NCBI GenBank assembly: GCA_014804965.1
Contig: JAAUYU010000010.1
Coordinates: forward strand, 93,997-128,226
Source: Desulfovibrio sp.
GTDB taxonomy: Bacteria; Desulfobacterota; Desulfovibrionia; Desulfovibrionales; Desulfovibrionaceae
Reading direction: 5' to 3'
DNA: 34,230 nucleotides
Translations under genes and position numbers: made by a program
Shown here: piece after piece, positions 26,261 through 34,230 of the stretch
Position numbering within the stretch: the stretch's first letter is position 1
Layout of the letters: every line of letters starts with the position of its first letter
Notes under the pieces: generated by a model
What the model was told of the DNA's origin: nothing
Databases searched by the model: none
Seen by the model: only the letters and a program-made list of their open reading frames with translations

Positions 26261-27399
26261 TGGACTTCGCGCCCGCGCACAGCCCCTTTGACGATGAGGC
26301 CCCGGAATATGCGGATGTGGCCGCCGCGGCCCACAAGGCCGAAGCAGGCGAGCGCCTTGAACGCGCTGACGCCGAGGCCCTCTATTTTCACGCGAGCCTG
26401 CTCACTCTGGCGCGGCTCGCCAATGCCATGCGCTTACGCTTGCACCCGGAGCCTGTCGTCACCTATGTGGGTGACAGGAATATCAATTATTCCAATGTCT
26501 GCGTCTGCGGCTGCCGCTTCTGCGCCTTTTTCCGGCCGCCGGAAAGCCCCGAGGGCTATGTCATCACCCGCGAGGATCTGACGCAGAAAATCGAGGAGAC
26601 CCTGCGCCTCGGCGGCACGCAGATATTGCTTCAGGGCGGCCATCATCCCGACCTTCCGCTGGAATGGTACGAGGACCTTTTGCGCTGGATGCGCGCCACC
26701 TGGCCCAGCCTGCATATCCACGCCTTTTCCCCGCCGGAAATCTGGTTCTGGTCCGAAAAGTTCGGCCTCCCCGTTCCCGAGGTCCTGCGCAGGCTCAGGG
26801 CCGCGGGGCTGGACTCCGTGCCCGGCGGCGGGGCCGAGGTGCTCCAGAACGACGTGCGCCGCCAGGTCTCGCCCAACAAATGCTCGGCCGACGCCTGGCT
26901 TTCCGTCATGGAGGCGGCCCACGGCCTCGGCATGAAGACCACGGCCACCATGATGTTCGGCCATGAGGAGGAGCCGGGCCACCGGCTCGACCACCTCTTC
27001 GCCCTGCGCGCCGTGCAGGACCGCACCCATGGCTTCACCGCCTTCATCCCCTGGACCTTCCAGCCCGGGCACACGCGCATCCGCTGCCGGAGCCTGCCCG
27101 CGCCCGCCTACCTGCGCCTTTTGGCCGTCTCGCGCCTCGTGCTCGACAATATCCCCAATATCCAGGCCTCGTGGGTGACCATGGGACCGCAAATAGCGCA
27201 GCTCGCGCTGTTCTATGGCGCCAATGATTTCGGCTCGCTGATGATCGAGGAGAATGTGGTGGCCGCGGCCGGGGTTTCCTACCGCATGACCCGCAAGGAG
27301 ATCGAGGCCGTCATCCGCGCCGCGGGCTTCACGCCCGTGCAGCGCACCATGGATTACCGCCCCGTTGCCCCCCTGGCCGAGGATGCCGCCTATGCCTGA
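26260..27399 (+). CDS. mqnC: Cyclic dehypoxanthinyl futalosine synthase MqnC (radical SAM)
   Basis: MqnC cyclises de-hypoxanthinyl futalosine, the third or fourth step of the futalosine route. The 379 residues carry the radical-SAM motif C81-x3-C85-x2-C88 in NYSNVCVCGCRFCAF, the MqnC-type LQGGHHPDLPLEWYEDLL and SVPGGGAEVL. The start shares one base with the mqnE stop codon (TGATG). The gene overlaps mqnA by 8 bases. An N-terminal extension of about 20 Ala/Glu-rich residues precedes the conserved part. Confidence 0.94.
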   Translation: MDFAPAHSPFDDEAPEYADVAAAAHKAEAGERLERADAEALYFHASLLTLARLANAMRLRLHPEPVVTYVGDRNINYSNVCVCGCRFCAFFRPPESPEGYVITREDLTQKIEETLRLGGTQILLQGGHHPDLPLEWYEDLLRWMRATWPSLHIHAFSPPEIWFWSEKFGLPVPEVLRRLRAAGLDSVPGGGAEVLQNDVRRQVSPNKCSADAWLSVMEAAHGLGMKTTATMMFGHEEEPGHRLDHLFALRAVQDRTHGFTAFIPWTFQPGHTRIRCRSLPAPAYLRLLAVSRLVLDNIPNIQASWVTMGPQIAQLALFYGANDFGSLMIEENVVAAAGVSYRMTRKEIEAVIRAAGFTPVQRTMDYRPVAPLAEDAAYA

Positions 27400-28228
27400 G
27401 ACCGTGCTGCGCATGGGGCGCATCAGTTACCTCAACGTGCTCCCCATCTATCACCCGCTGGAAGCGGGCATCCTGCCCCACGACTATGAGCTCGTCGCCG
27501 GGCCCCCGGCGCTGCTCAACGACATGATGGGGCGCGGGGAGCTGCACGTCTCCTCCTGCTCCTGCTTCGAGTATGCGCGCAGGCCCGAGCGCTACTATGT
27601 GGTGGAGGACCTTTCCATCGGCTCGCGCGGCCCGGTGATGAGCGTGCTCCTGCTTTCGCGTGTGCCCGTGGAGGAGCTCGACGGCCGGGAGATCCTCATC
27701 AGCGGCGAGAGTCACACTTCCGTGGCCCTTTTGCGCCTGCTCATGCGCGACCGCTACGGCCTGCGGGTGACCTACCGCACCGGGCAGGTCTCCCCGGCGG
27801 TGCGCTCGGCTACCCCGCCCGTGGCCTTTCTCGCCATCGGCGACGAGGCCCTGCGCCTGCGCGACCATCCCGGCTATCCCTACCGCGTGGACCTCGCCGA
27901 GGCCTGGCGGGACTGGACGGGTCTGCCCTTCATCTTCGGGCTCTGGGTGGTGAGCCGGGACGCGGCCGACCGCGGCCTCTTCCACGATGACCCCGGCGCG
28001 CTTTTGCGGCGCGGCCGCGACTGGGGCCTCGCGCACATGGACGTCATCCTCGACCTCACGGGCCACGGCTGCCCCCTGAGCCGCGAGGAGCTCGCCTTCT
28101 ACTACCGCGAGGGCCTTGTCTACAGCCTGGGGCAGGAAGAGCTGCGCGGGCTTAAGCTTTTTTATGAAAAGCTCGCGGCCGCCGGGCTCATCAAGGCTGT
28201 GCCGCCGATGCGTTTTTTCTCCCTGTAA
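27392..28228 (+). CDS. mqnA: Chorismate dehydratase MqnA
   Basis: MqnA removes water from chorismate to give 3-[(1-carboxyvinyl)oxy]benzoate, the committed step of the futalosine route. The 278 residues have a binding-protein-like fold with GRISYLNVLPIYHPLE at the start, the SSCSCFEYAR region, and GLPFIFGLWVV in the second half. The ATG at 27392 has GAGGA 8 bases upstream; an ATG at 27413 is possible. It is the last gene of mqnECA and is followed by a strong terminator. Confidence 0.93.
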   Translation: MPETVLRMGRISYLNVLPIYHPLEAGILPHDYELVAGPPALLNDMMGRGELHVSSCSCFEYARRPERYYVVEDLSIGSRGPVMSVLLLSRVPVEELDGREILISGESHTSVALLRLLMRDRYGLRVTYRTGQVSPAVRSATPPVAFLAIGDEALRLRDHPGYPYRVDLAEAWRDWTGLPFIFGLWVVSRDAADRGLFHDDPGALLRRGRDWGLAHMDVILDLTGHGCPLSREELAFYYREGLVYSLGQEELRGLKLFYEKLAAAGLIKAVPPMRFFSL

Positions 28229-28256
28229 AGGTCCTCAACCTCGCGTCCATGCAAAA

Positions 28257-28291
28257 CGGGCGCCCCGGAACTCCCGGAGCGCCCGCTTTTT
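28257..28291. terminator. Bidirectional terminator after mqnA and the thioredoxin-fold lipoprotein
   Basis: CGGGCGC and GCGCCCG close a long GC-rich hairpin that continues with CCGG/CCGG and has a single C/A mismatch. CTTTTT follows on the plus strand and a T-run (complement of AAAA at 28253-28256) on the minus strand. It lies between two convergent genes. Confidence 0.85.
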
Positions 28292-28311
28292 GGCGAAATC
28301 GCAGGGAAAAC

Positions 28312-29163
28312 CTATTTCAGCGCCTTGAGGATGGCATCGGCGGAAACCTTGCCGAGCACCTTGCCGTCCACGATGACGGCCGGGAGCTCGCGCACGCCGT
28401 AATACTGGCAGAGCTGCGTGGTCTGGTACAGGTTCACATTGCCTGCATTGTAGCAATATTTCGCCACAGTGAGCTCGTCGGCCGCCGGGACCGGGGGCTT
28501 CAGCCGCGAAAGATAGGCGTAGTGGATGGGATAATCCGCGGCCGTGGCCGTGGCGTCATATTCGTTCTTGAAGATCTTGACCGTGCCCGCGCGGCGCTGG
28601 GCCGCCTTGACCTCGTTCCAGCGGTCGAGCGCGTAGGTGAGATAGGGCATGGCCTGGCCGGGCCGGGAATGGGCGATCCAGATGGCGAGGCCCATGAGGT
28701 CCGTGCCGTAATTTTCCGTGCTGTTGGCGAAAACAGCGATCTTGCACTGCTGTGGCGAGAGCGAGCGGCTCGCCGTGTTCACGGCCTTCCACACCTCGAC
28801 GCTCTTGGGGTTGGCAAAATTGAGCAGCACGAGGATCTCGTGCGGGGCCGTGCGCTCGCCGAACACCACGGGATAGATCTCCTCGCGCCAGTTTTTGCGA
28901 TGGGCCGCCTCGCCCTCGATGGTGGGCTGGCCGCCCCCCATGGCCCCGAGCATCTGCTGCCCCTCGGTGGTGAACTCACGCGTATTGGGGAGCTTCGCCT
29001 GCATATAGGGGTTGAAGGCATTGGCCCCGGCGCCGGGCGCGCCGGAAAGGGCCGCCTGCTCTGGCGCGACGGGGGCGGCCTCATCGGGGGCGCCGCTGCC
29101 TCCGGCGGCGCAGCCCAGAAGCAGGAGCATCATCACAAGTACAGGCATACATTTCCCGAGCAT
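28312..29163 (-). CDS. Thioredoxin-fold (DsbA-like) lipoprotein lacking CXXC
   Basis: The protein has a lipoprotein signal (hydrophobic run ending LLLLGC, lipid-carrying Cys at residue 18 from this start), a Ala/Gly/Pro-rich stretch, and a DsbA-like thioredoxin fold. Where a disulfide oxidoreductase would have CXXC after its first strand, this protein reads LVLLNFANPKSVEV. The cis-proline loop is present (GVRELPAVIVDGKVLG). Three other cysteines are in the mature part. It is probably anchored in the envelope, but a redox role is doubtful. The ATG at 29163 has GAGG 6 bases upstream (283 residues). An ATG at 29190, overlapping the cbiK stop as TGATG, is equally possible and adds 9 residues. I do not know its function; linkage to cbiK suggests an envelope or metal-related role only weakly. 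Confidence 0.75.
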   Translation of the reverse strand: MLGKCMPVLVMMLLLLGCAAGGSGAPDEAAPVAPEQAALSGAPGAGANAFNPYMQAKLPNTREFTTEGQQMLGAMGGGQPTIEGEAAHRKNWREEIYPVVFGERTAPHEILVLLNFANPKSVEVWKAVNTASRSLSPQQCKIAVFANSTENYGTDLMGLAIWIAHSRPGQAMPYLTYALDRWNEVKAAQRRAGTVKIFKNEYDATATAADYPIHYAYLSRLKPPVPAADELTVAKYCYNAGNVNLYQTTQLCQYYGVRELPAVIVDGKVLGKVSADAILKALK

Positions 29164-29189
29164 CTTCCACCTCGTTGCTGAACGGTTCA

Positions 29190-29975
29190 TCACGGGTTTG
29201 CGGCCCCGGCCTCCGCCGCGGCCCTCTCAAGATGGCGCAGCCAGATTTCGGCCACGCCCGGATATTCCGCAAGGCCCCTGAGCACGGGCAGGCATTCCCG
29301 GTCCTGACTCTCGATGCGCGAGCGCCAGGACAGGGCGCCCTCCCCGGCCATGTCGCGCAGGGCGTGCTGCCCCACCACGGAAAGCAGGGGCATGAGCCAC
29401 ACCCGCGCCGACGTGAGCCGGGGCAGGATGGATTCCAGCGCCAGGGCGTCGCCCATGGTGCCCACATGGAGGCGCGGGTCCAGCCTTTGCAGGGCCCCGG
29501 CCAGATCCGCATAGCGGGCCCCGCCCGCATGGCGCGCCCCGTGCCCCATGAGCACCACGTCCTCACCGGGCTCGCGCCCGGCGGGGAGATGCCCGGCCAG
29601 CGCCCGCGCTGCCTCCTCCACATCCTGCGCCGTGGCGAGGAGCGGCGCGCCCACGCGGCAGCACATGCCGAGGGTCCGCGCCGCTTCGTCCGCAGCCGCG
29701 CAGACCTCCTCATGTTCCGCGCCCGCAATGGTTTGCAGGGGCTGGAGCACCACTGTGCCGTAGCGCTCGAAATGGAGCCGGCCGAGCGCCTTGCGCACGG
29801 AATCGCTTTTCTGGCGCGCGCGGGCCAGCCGCTCCCGCAAAAGGGGCGAGGTAAAGGCCCAGCGCACGGACCAGCCTGCAAAGCGGGCGCGCACCATGCC
29901 GTCAAAGGCGTGCAGGGCCTGCCGCCCCTGCTGTGTGGCCGCGCCGAAGGCCACCAGAAGAATCGCCCTTCTCAT
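29190..29975 (-). CDS. cbiK: Sirohydrochlorin cobaltochelatase, CbiK type
   Basis: CbiK inserts cobalt into sirohydrochlorin in the anaerobic cobalamin route; in sulfate reducers it can also serve siroheme synthesis with iron. The 261 residues begin ILLVAFGAA, as in CbiK. Metal-site histidines His145 (MGHGARH) and His204 (VGQHALRDMAGE) are present, matching His145 and His207 of Salmonella CbiK. The expected glutamate near 175 (usually GTVEG) reads GTMGD, with Gly175 and Asp176. There is no signal peptide, so it should be cytoplasmic, unlike the periplasmic CbiK known from Desulfovibrio. The ATG at 29975 was chosen by homology. There is no Shine-Dalgarno sequence, and a promoter sits right in front of the start. 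The open frame upstream to 31025 is antisense to rfbD. Confidence 0.85.
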   Translation of the reverse strand: MRRAILLVAFGAATQQGRQALHAFDGMVRARFAGWSVRWAFTSPLLRERLARARQKSDSVRKALGRLHFERYGTVVLQPLQTIAGAEHEEVCAAADEAARTLGMCCRVGAPLLATAQDVEEAARALAGHLPAGREPGEDVVLMGHGARHAGGARYADLAGALQRLDPRLHVGTMGDALALESILPRLTSARVWLMPLLSVVGQHALRDMAGEGALSWRSRIESQDRECLPVLRGLAEYPGVAEIWLRHLERAAAEAGAANP

Positions 29976-29983
29976 GCCGTTTC

Positions 29984-30012
29984 TTTGTACGTCACTTGCC
30001 CGCGGGCCGCAA
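29984..30012 (-). promoter_or_regulatory. Candidate promoter giving a near-leaderless cbiK mRNA
   Basis: On the minus strand TTGCGG (30007-30012) is followed after 17 bases by TACAAA (29984-29989, 4/6 match). Transcription would start about 2 bases before the ATG at 29975. The first 13 bases (TTGCGG plus CCCGCGG) are the same as in the pgm promoter. Confidence 0.4.
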
Positions 30013-30063
30013 GCCGCAGTCCACCCCGCCCCGGCAAGGGCGGCACGGGCTCGGGACAGGCTG

Positions 30064-30092
30064 TTGACCGTGTTTTTTCTTGGCGCTAGAGT
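30064..30092 (+). promoter_or_regulatory. Candidate sigma-70 promoter of rfbD and the DUF3179 gene
   Basis: TTGACC (30064-30069, 5/6 match) is followed after 17 bases by TAGAGT (30087-30092, 4/6 match). The leader would be about 50 bases and ends with a strong GGAGG. Confidence 0.55.
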
Positions 30093-30149
30093 CACGCCAG
30101 ACAGCTCTGGGCGTGAAAAACGCCGCCATGCGAAGGCAGGAGGTCCGGT

Positions 30150-31028
30150 ATGGCGAAAGCATTGGTTCTCGGCGGAGCCACCGGCCTTGTGGGACAGGCG
30201 CTTGCGCGGACCCTGGCGGACTCCGGCTGGGAAACGCGCATCTTCAGCCGCACGGACGGCGACCTGCATGACATGCACTTTGTGCGCGCCCTGCTTGAAG
30301 ACGCCGGGGCCGACGTGGTGTTCAACGCCCTCGGCTGGACGCGCGTGGACGCTGCCGAGGAGCACCCCGAGGAGGCCCTGCTCGCCAACCGCACCCTGCC
30401 GGACGCGCTGGCCCGCACCCTCGCCTCGCTGGGGCACGGGCATCTCGTCCACTTCAGCACGGATTTCGTCTTTTCCGGGCCCCACGACGGCCCCTGGCGC
30501 GAGACCGACACCCCGCATCCCGTGAGCGTCTACGGCCGCACCAAGCTCGCGGGCGAGGAGGCGGTGCTCCGCGCCCTGCCGGAGCGGAGCTGCATCCTGC
30601 GCACGGCATGGCTTTTCGGGCCGGGGCGCTCCAACTTCGTGGATGTCATCCTCAATGCCTGCCGCAGGCGGGATGCCGTGAGCGTGGTCCATGACCAGAT
30701 CGGCTCGCCTACCTATACGCTGGACCTGGCCCGGTGGGCCGAAAAACTGGCGGCCGCGCGGGCCACGGGCATCTGGAACGCGGTGAACAGCGGCGTGGCG
30801 AGCTGGTGCGAGCTCGCGAGTGAAGCCATCGCCCTCACCTCCGGGCCCTGCCGGGTGGAGCCCATCCCCGGCTCCGACTGGCCGCAGGCGGCTGAGCGGC
30901 CCGCCAATTCCGCGCTGGACAACACCAAGCTCACGGAATTTCTGGGCGAAAAGCCCCGGCCCTGGCCGCAGGCGCTCAGGGAATACCTGTTCCGGGAATA
31001 TTCCGCCGAGGCCGGGCGGGGTCACTGA
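30150..31028 (+). CDS. rfbD: dTDP-4-dehydrorhamnose reductase family protein (RfbD/RmlD-like)
   Basis: This is a short-chain dehydrogenase of the RmlD type, which reduces dTDP-4-dehydro-L-rhamnose to dTDP-L-rhamnose with NAD(P)H. The 292 residues have the nucleotide-binding GGATGLVGQ near the N-terminus, FNALGWTRVDAAEE, STDFVFSG, the catalytic YGRTK (about 130-134) and the RTAWLFGP segment. The ATG at 30150 has GGAGG 6 bases upstream. No rfbA, rfbB or rfbC is present in the window, so it could act on another nucleotide sugar or with genes elsewhere. Its stop codon overlaps the ATG of the DUF3179 gene by one base. Confidence 0.85.
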   Translation: MAKALVLGGATGLVGQALARTLADSGWETRIFSRTDGDLHDMHFVRALLEDAGADVVFNALGWTRVDAAEEHPEEALLANRTLPDALARTLASLGHGHLVHFSTDFVFSGPHDGPWRETDTPHPVSVYGRTKLAGEEAVLRALPERSCILRTAWLFGPGRSNFVDVILNACRRRDAVSVVHDQIGSPTYTLDLARWAEKLAAARATGIWNAVNSGVASWCELASEAIALTSGPCRVEPIPGSDWPQAAERPANSALDNTKLTEFLGEKPRPWPQALREYLFREYSAEAGRGH

Positions 31029-32251
31029 TGCGGCGCGCCCCCTTGTACCTGGCGTCTCTGCTCACCCTGCTGGCGGCGCTGTTCCTGCTGGGCCACGGCA
31101 GCGCCGAGGCGCGCCCGCAGAATCTGGAGCAGCTTGCCGACATCACCCGCTATCTCGTCGATGTGCCCATGCCCGGCACCATCACCGCCCTCTACCGGCC
31201 GCGCTATGATTCCGTCGGCGAGGCCGACCTCAAGATGACGCGCAACGAGCCCGCCTTCGTGGTCATGCTGCCGGGCGGCCCGCGCATCTATCCGCAGCGC
31301 TACATGGTGTGGCATCAGGTGGTCAACGAGCTCATTGACGACCACGCCTATGCCATCACCTATTGCCCCATCACGGGCACGCTCATGGCCTATGACGCCT
31401 CCATGCAGGGGCTGAACCTCATCTTTGACGTGGAAAGCCACAGCGGCACCGGCGGCACCGCGGGCTTTCTCTATGACGGCAACAGCGTGCTCACGGACCG
31501 CAATTCCGGGAGCCTCTGGCTGCAGGAAATGGGCATGGCCTTCGAGGGGCCGCTGCTCGGCCGCGGGATGCCCACCGTGCCCGTGTTCTGGACCACCTGG
31601 GGCGCGGCGAGCAGCGTCTTCCCGGAGGCGCGGGTGCTCGCCAAGCCGCGCGGCCGCCGCCCCTACGGGCGCGACCCCTATGGCAGCTACCTCAAGAAAG
31701 ATACCTATTACGACAACGACACCCTGGCCTACCAGCCGCGCTTTCTGGACAGGCGCTTCCACCGCAAGGCGCCCATGCTCTGCCTGGAATACGACCACTT
31801 TCTCCTCGCCGTGGACATCGCCTATGTGAAAAAAAAGGGCGCGGTGAATTTTTTCCTCGGGCCCGCGCCGCTTTTGGCCGTTCACGACAAGCGGCTGGAC
31901 GTGGTGCGCATCTACAGCCGCCAGGTCTGGGCCGAACCCTTCCTGTTTGTCATGCAGGACGGGCGCCTCATGGACATCAATACCAGAAGCACCTGGGATA
32001 CGGCCACGGGCAAGGCCACGGACGGCAATATGCGCGGGGCCGCCATGAAGGAATTTTTCGGGGTCTATTCCATGTGGTTCGCGTGGTACAGCCTCAACCC
32101 CGAGACCCTGGTCATCCCCGGCCCCGGCGAGGTGCCCGCGCACCTGCTTTCCACCGACGCGCCGGGCGTGGGCGACGCCCCGGAGCCGCCCAGCGGCGGC
32201 GAGGGCGCGCACAGCCTTCCCGGTGGTCCGCGCTGGGAGCCTGCCCTCTGA
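31028..32251 (+). CDS. Exported DUF3179 domain protein
   Basis: The function of the DUF3179 family is unknown. The 407 residues begin with a signal peptide (MRRAPLYLASLLTLLAALFL, cleavage probably near the Ala-Glu-Ala at 26-28), so the protein is exported. The domain is visible in WHQVVNELIDDHAYAITYCPITGTLMAYD, the NSVLTDRNSGSLWLQEMG stretch and a following EGPLLGRG. The last 35 residues are Pro/Gly-rich. The start overlaps the rfbD stop codon (TGATG), so the two genes are translated together; this hints at an envelope role but does not show one. Confidence 0.85.
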   Translation: MRRAPLYLASLLTLLAALFLLGHGSAEARPQNLEQLADITRYLVDVPMPGTITALYRPRYDSVGEADLKMTRNEPAFVVMLPGGPRIYPQRYMVWHQVVNELIDDHAYAITYCPITGTLMAYDASMQGLNLIFDVESHSGTGGTAGFLYDGNSVLTDRNSGSLWLQEMGMAFEGPLLGRGMPTVPVFWTTWGAASSVFPEARVLAKPRGRRPYGRDPYGSYLKKDTYYDNDTLAYQPRFLDRRFHRKAPMLCLEYDHFLLAVDIAYVKKKGAVNFFLGPAPLLAVHDKRLDVVRIYSRQVWAEPFLFVMQDGRLMDINTRSTWDTATGKATDGNMRGAAMKEFFGVYSMWFAWYSLNPETLVIPGPGEVPAHLLSTDAPGVGDAPEPPSGGEGAHSLPGGPRWEPAL

Positions 32252-32287
32252 GTGGGCGGCTCGGCCCCGCAAGGCCCGTGCGGCCGC

Positions 32288-32316
32288 TTGCCAGCACCGC
32301 GCTTTGCAGCTAAGAA
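32288..32316 (+). promoter_or_regulatory. Candidate promoter of gdhA, with leader hairpins
   Basis: TTGCCA (32288-32293) is followed after 17 bases by TAAGAA (32311-32316, weak). Downstream the leader can form CCCGG/CCGGG (32321-32325 with 32335-32339) or GGGCG/CGCCC (32338-32342 with 32349-32353), which overlap, just ahead of the AGGAG. Confidence 0.35.
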
Positions 32317-32333
32317 ATTTCCCGGATTCGTGA

Positions 32334-33722
<1,389 letters not shown>

Positions 33723-33725
33723 GGG

Positions 33726-33753
33726 TCAGGCGCTTCCTTCCCCTGACGCCTGA
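33726..33753 (+). terminator. Hairpin after gdhA
   Basis: TCAGGCG and CGCCTGA pair over 7 bp around a 14-base loop, 4 bases after the gdhA stop codon. GTCAGG (33725-33730) can instead pair with CCTGAC (33742-33747). No T-run follows, so termination strength is doubtful. Confidence 0.4.
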
Positions 33754-33811
33754 GTCATAGGCTAAAAACAAGGTTGTGTTATACAGGGCAATTGATGGAC
33801 CTTCCTTAAAT

Positions 33812-33995
33812 CCGTCTGGAGCGAAGCGGAAGACGGGTGCTGGTGCCGTAAGAATCCTAAAAAATAAGATTTTTCGGTGCTGGCAAGGAAGATAAAAATT
33901 TTCGCAGGGAGTGTACTCAAGTACTCGACCAAGAAAATTTTTCTCTGACGCAGTCAGCACCGAAAAGGCTGTTTTTGACGGATAATTTCGGCATT
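33812..33995 (-). repeat. Structured dispersed repeat, copy 2
   Basis: Inverted relative to copy 1 at 8171-8474 and lacking its insert. Read on the minus strand it starts with the 31 bases shared exactly with copy 1 (33965-33995). A hairpin follows whose 12-bp arms (33955-33966 and 33871-33882) are perfectly complementary but differ in sequence from those of copy 1. The inner AT pairing is perfect over 10 bp (AAAAATTTTC with GAAAATTTTT). The CCGTCT/AGACGG hairpin ends the unit. The outermost ATCCGTC and GACGGAT can also pair, closing the whole element. It lies between gdhA and the aquaporin-family gene. Confidence 0.85.
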
Positions 33996-34043
33996 ACCCA
34001 GGCAGCCCAGGCGCACCACCAACTCAAAAGCATAACAAAGCCA

Positions 34044-34091
34044 AAAACAAAGGCTGTTCACCCCCGCGAGGAAGTGGACAGCCTTTGTTTT
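34044..34091. terminator. Bidirectional terminator between gdhA and the aquaporin-family gene
   Basis: AAAACAAAGGCTGT and ACAGCCTTTGTTTT are complementary and the stem continues with CAC/GTG after one mismatch. The flanking A-run and T-run suit termination in both directions. It lies 17 bases past the stop codon of the minus-strand gene. Confidence 0.85.
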
Positions 34092-34107
34092 CAGGCGCCT
34101 GCCAAGC

Positions 34108-34230
34108 CTACATCATGCTCTTGACCACGGCAAAGACGATGGCCGCGGTCACGGCCCCGAGGATGGGCCCAACGATGGGGATCCAGCTGTATTCCCAGTC
34201 ATTGCTGCCCTTGTCCTTGATGGGCAGCGC
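34108..34230 (-). CDS. C-terminus of a MIP-family glycerol facilitator/aquaporin (partial)
   Basis: Only the last 40 codons and the TAG stop are in the window; the 5' end lies beyond base 34230. The visible protein reads ALPIKDKGSNDWEYSWIPIVGP and then a hydrophobic helix ending VVKSMM. The DW.Y.W.PIVGP pattern before a final membrane segment is typical of GlpF-type channels of the major intrinsic protein family, which pass glycerol or water. The key NPA motifs are outside the window, so glycerol or water specificity cannot be judged. Confidence 0.8.
   Translation of the reverse strand, partial: ALPIKDKGSNDWEYSWIPIVGPILGAVTAAIVFAVVKSMM

Noticed and set aside
29976..31025. Upstream extension of the cbiK frame to 31025
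   Set aside because: The extension is antisense to rfbD and crosses both promoters. CbiK homology begins at the ATG at 29975.

Overview
The window is about 34 kb of GC-rich DNA, densely packed with housekeeping genes. It most likely comes from a Desulfovibrionaceae-type sulfate or sulfite reducer (Desulfobacterota). That placement is inferred from several things seen together: a split futalosine-pathway menaquinone locus (mqnA, C, D, E), an anaerobic CbiK-type cobaltochelatase, a MucR/Ros-type zinc-finger regulator outside the alphaproteobacteria, a bioB gene followed by a fused bioD-bioA, and the gene order efp-ftsK-lolA-dnaE. No phage, insertion sequence, CRISPR array, rRNA or tRNA gene was recognised.

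Layout. 1-2.6 kb: 3' part of an AMP-forming acyl-CoA synthetase, then rsmA. 2.6-7.4 kb (minus strand): pgm, then a translationally coupled operon of a five-S1-domain protein and a DegP/HtrA protease. 7.5-10.4 kb (plus): ogt, a 458-base gap holding copy 1 of a structured repeat, a Bcr/CflA-type MFS exporter, an LpdD-like putative prenyl-FMN chaperone and a small acidic protein. 10.4-13.9 kb (minus): fused bioDA, bioB, mucR. 14.5-21.8 kb (minus): efp-ftsK-lolA-dnaE. 22.0-24.98 kb: engB (plus) converging on a MATE exporter that lies downstream of mqnD (minus). 25.1-28.2 kb (plus): mqnE-mqnC-mqnA, overlapping genes. 28.3-30.0 kb (minus): cbiK and a thioredoxin-fold lipoprotein that has lost its CXXC. 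30.1-32.25 kb (plus): rfbD and a DUF3179 protein. 32.4-33.7 kb (plus): gdhA. The window ends in the 3' end of a glycerol facilitator/aquaporin gene (minus), with repeat copy 2 between the two.

How the genes work together. MqnA, MqnE, MqnC and MqnD supply four steps from chorismate to 1,4-dihydroxy-6-naphthoate; the futalosine/aminofutalosine nucleosidase step is not encoded here. BioDA and BioB complete the last three steps of biotin synthesis. EF-P, FtsK, LolA and DnaE cover translation of proline stretches, chromosome segregation, lipoprotein transport and replication.

The most interesting signal is non-coding. A repeat of about 184 bases occurs twice in inverted orientation, downstream of ogt and downstream of gdhA. 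Its central hairpin arms differ between the copies, yet three base pairs have changed on both sides so that pairing is kept. Copy 1 also carries an extra, separately structured insert of about 110 bases. Other points of interest are two or three promoters placed so that translation would start at or next to the 5' end of the mRNA, a BioB lacking one auxiliary-cluster cysteine, and a CbiK lacking its expected metal-binding glutamate.
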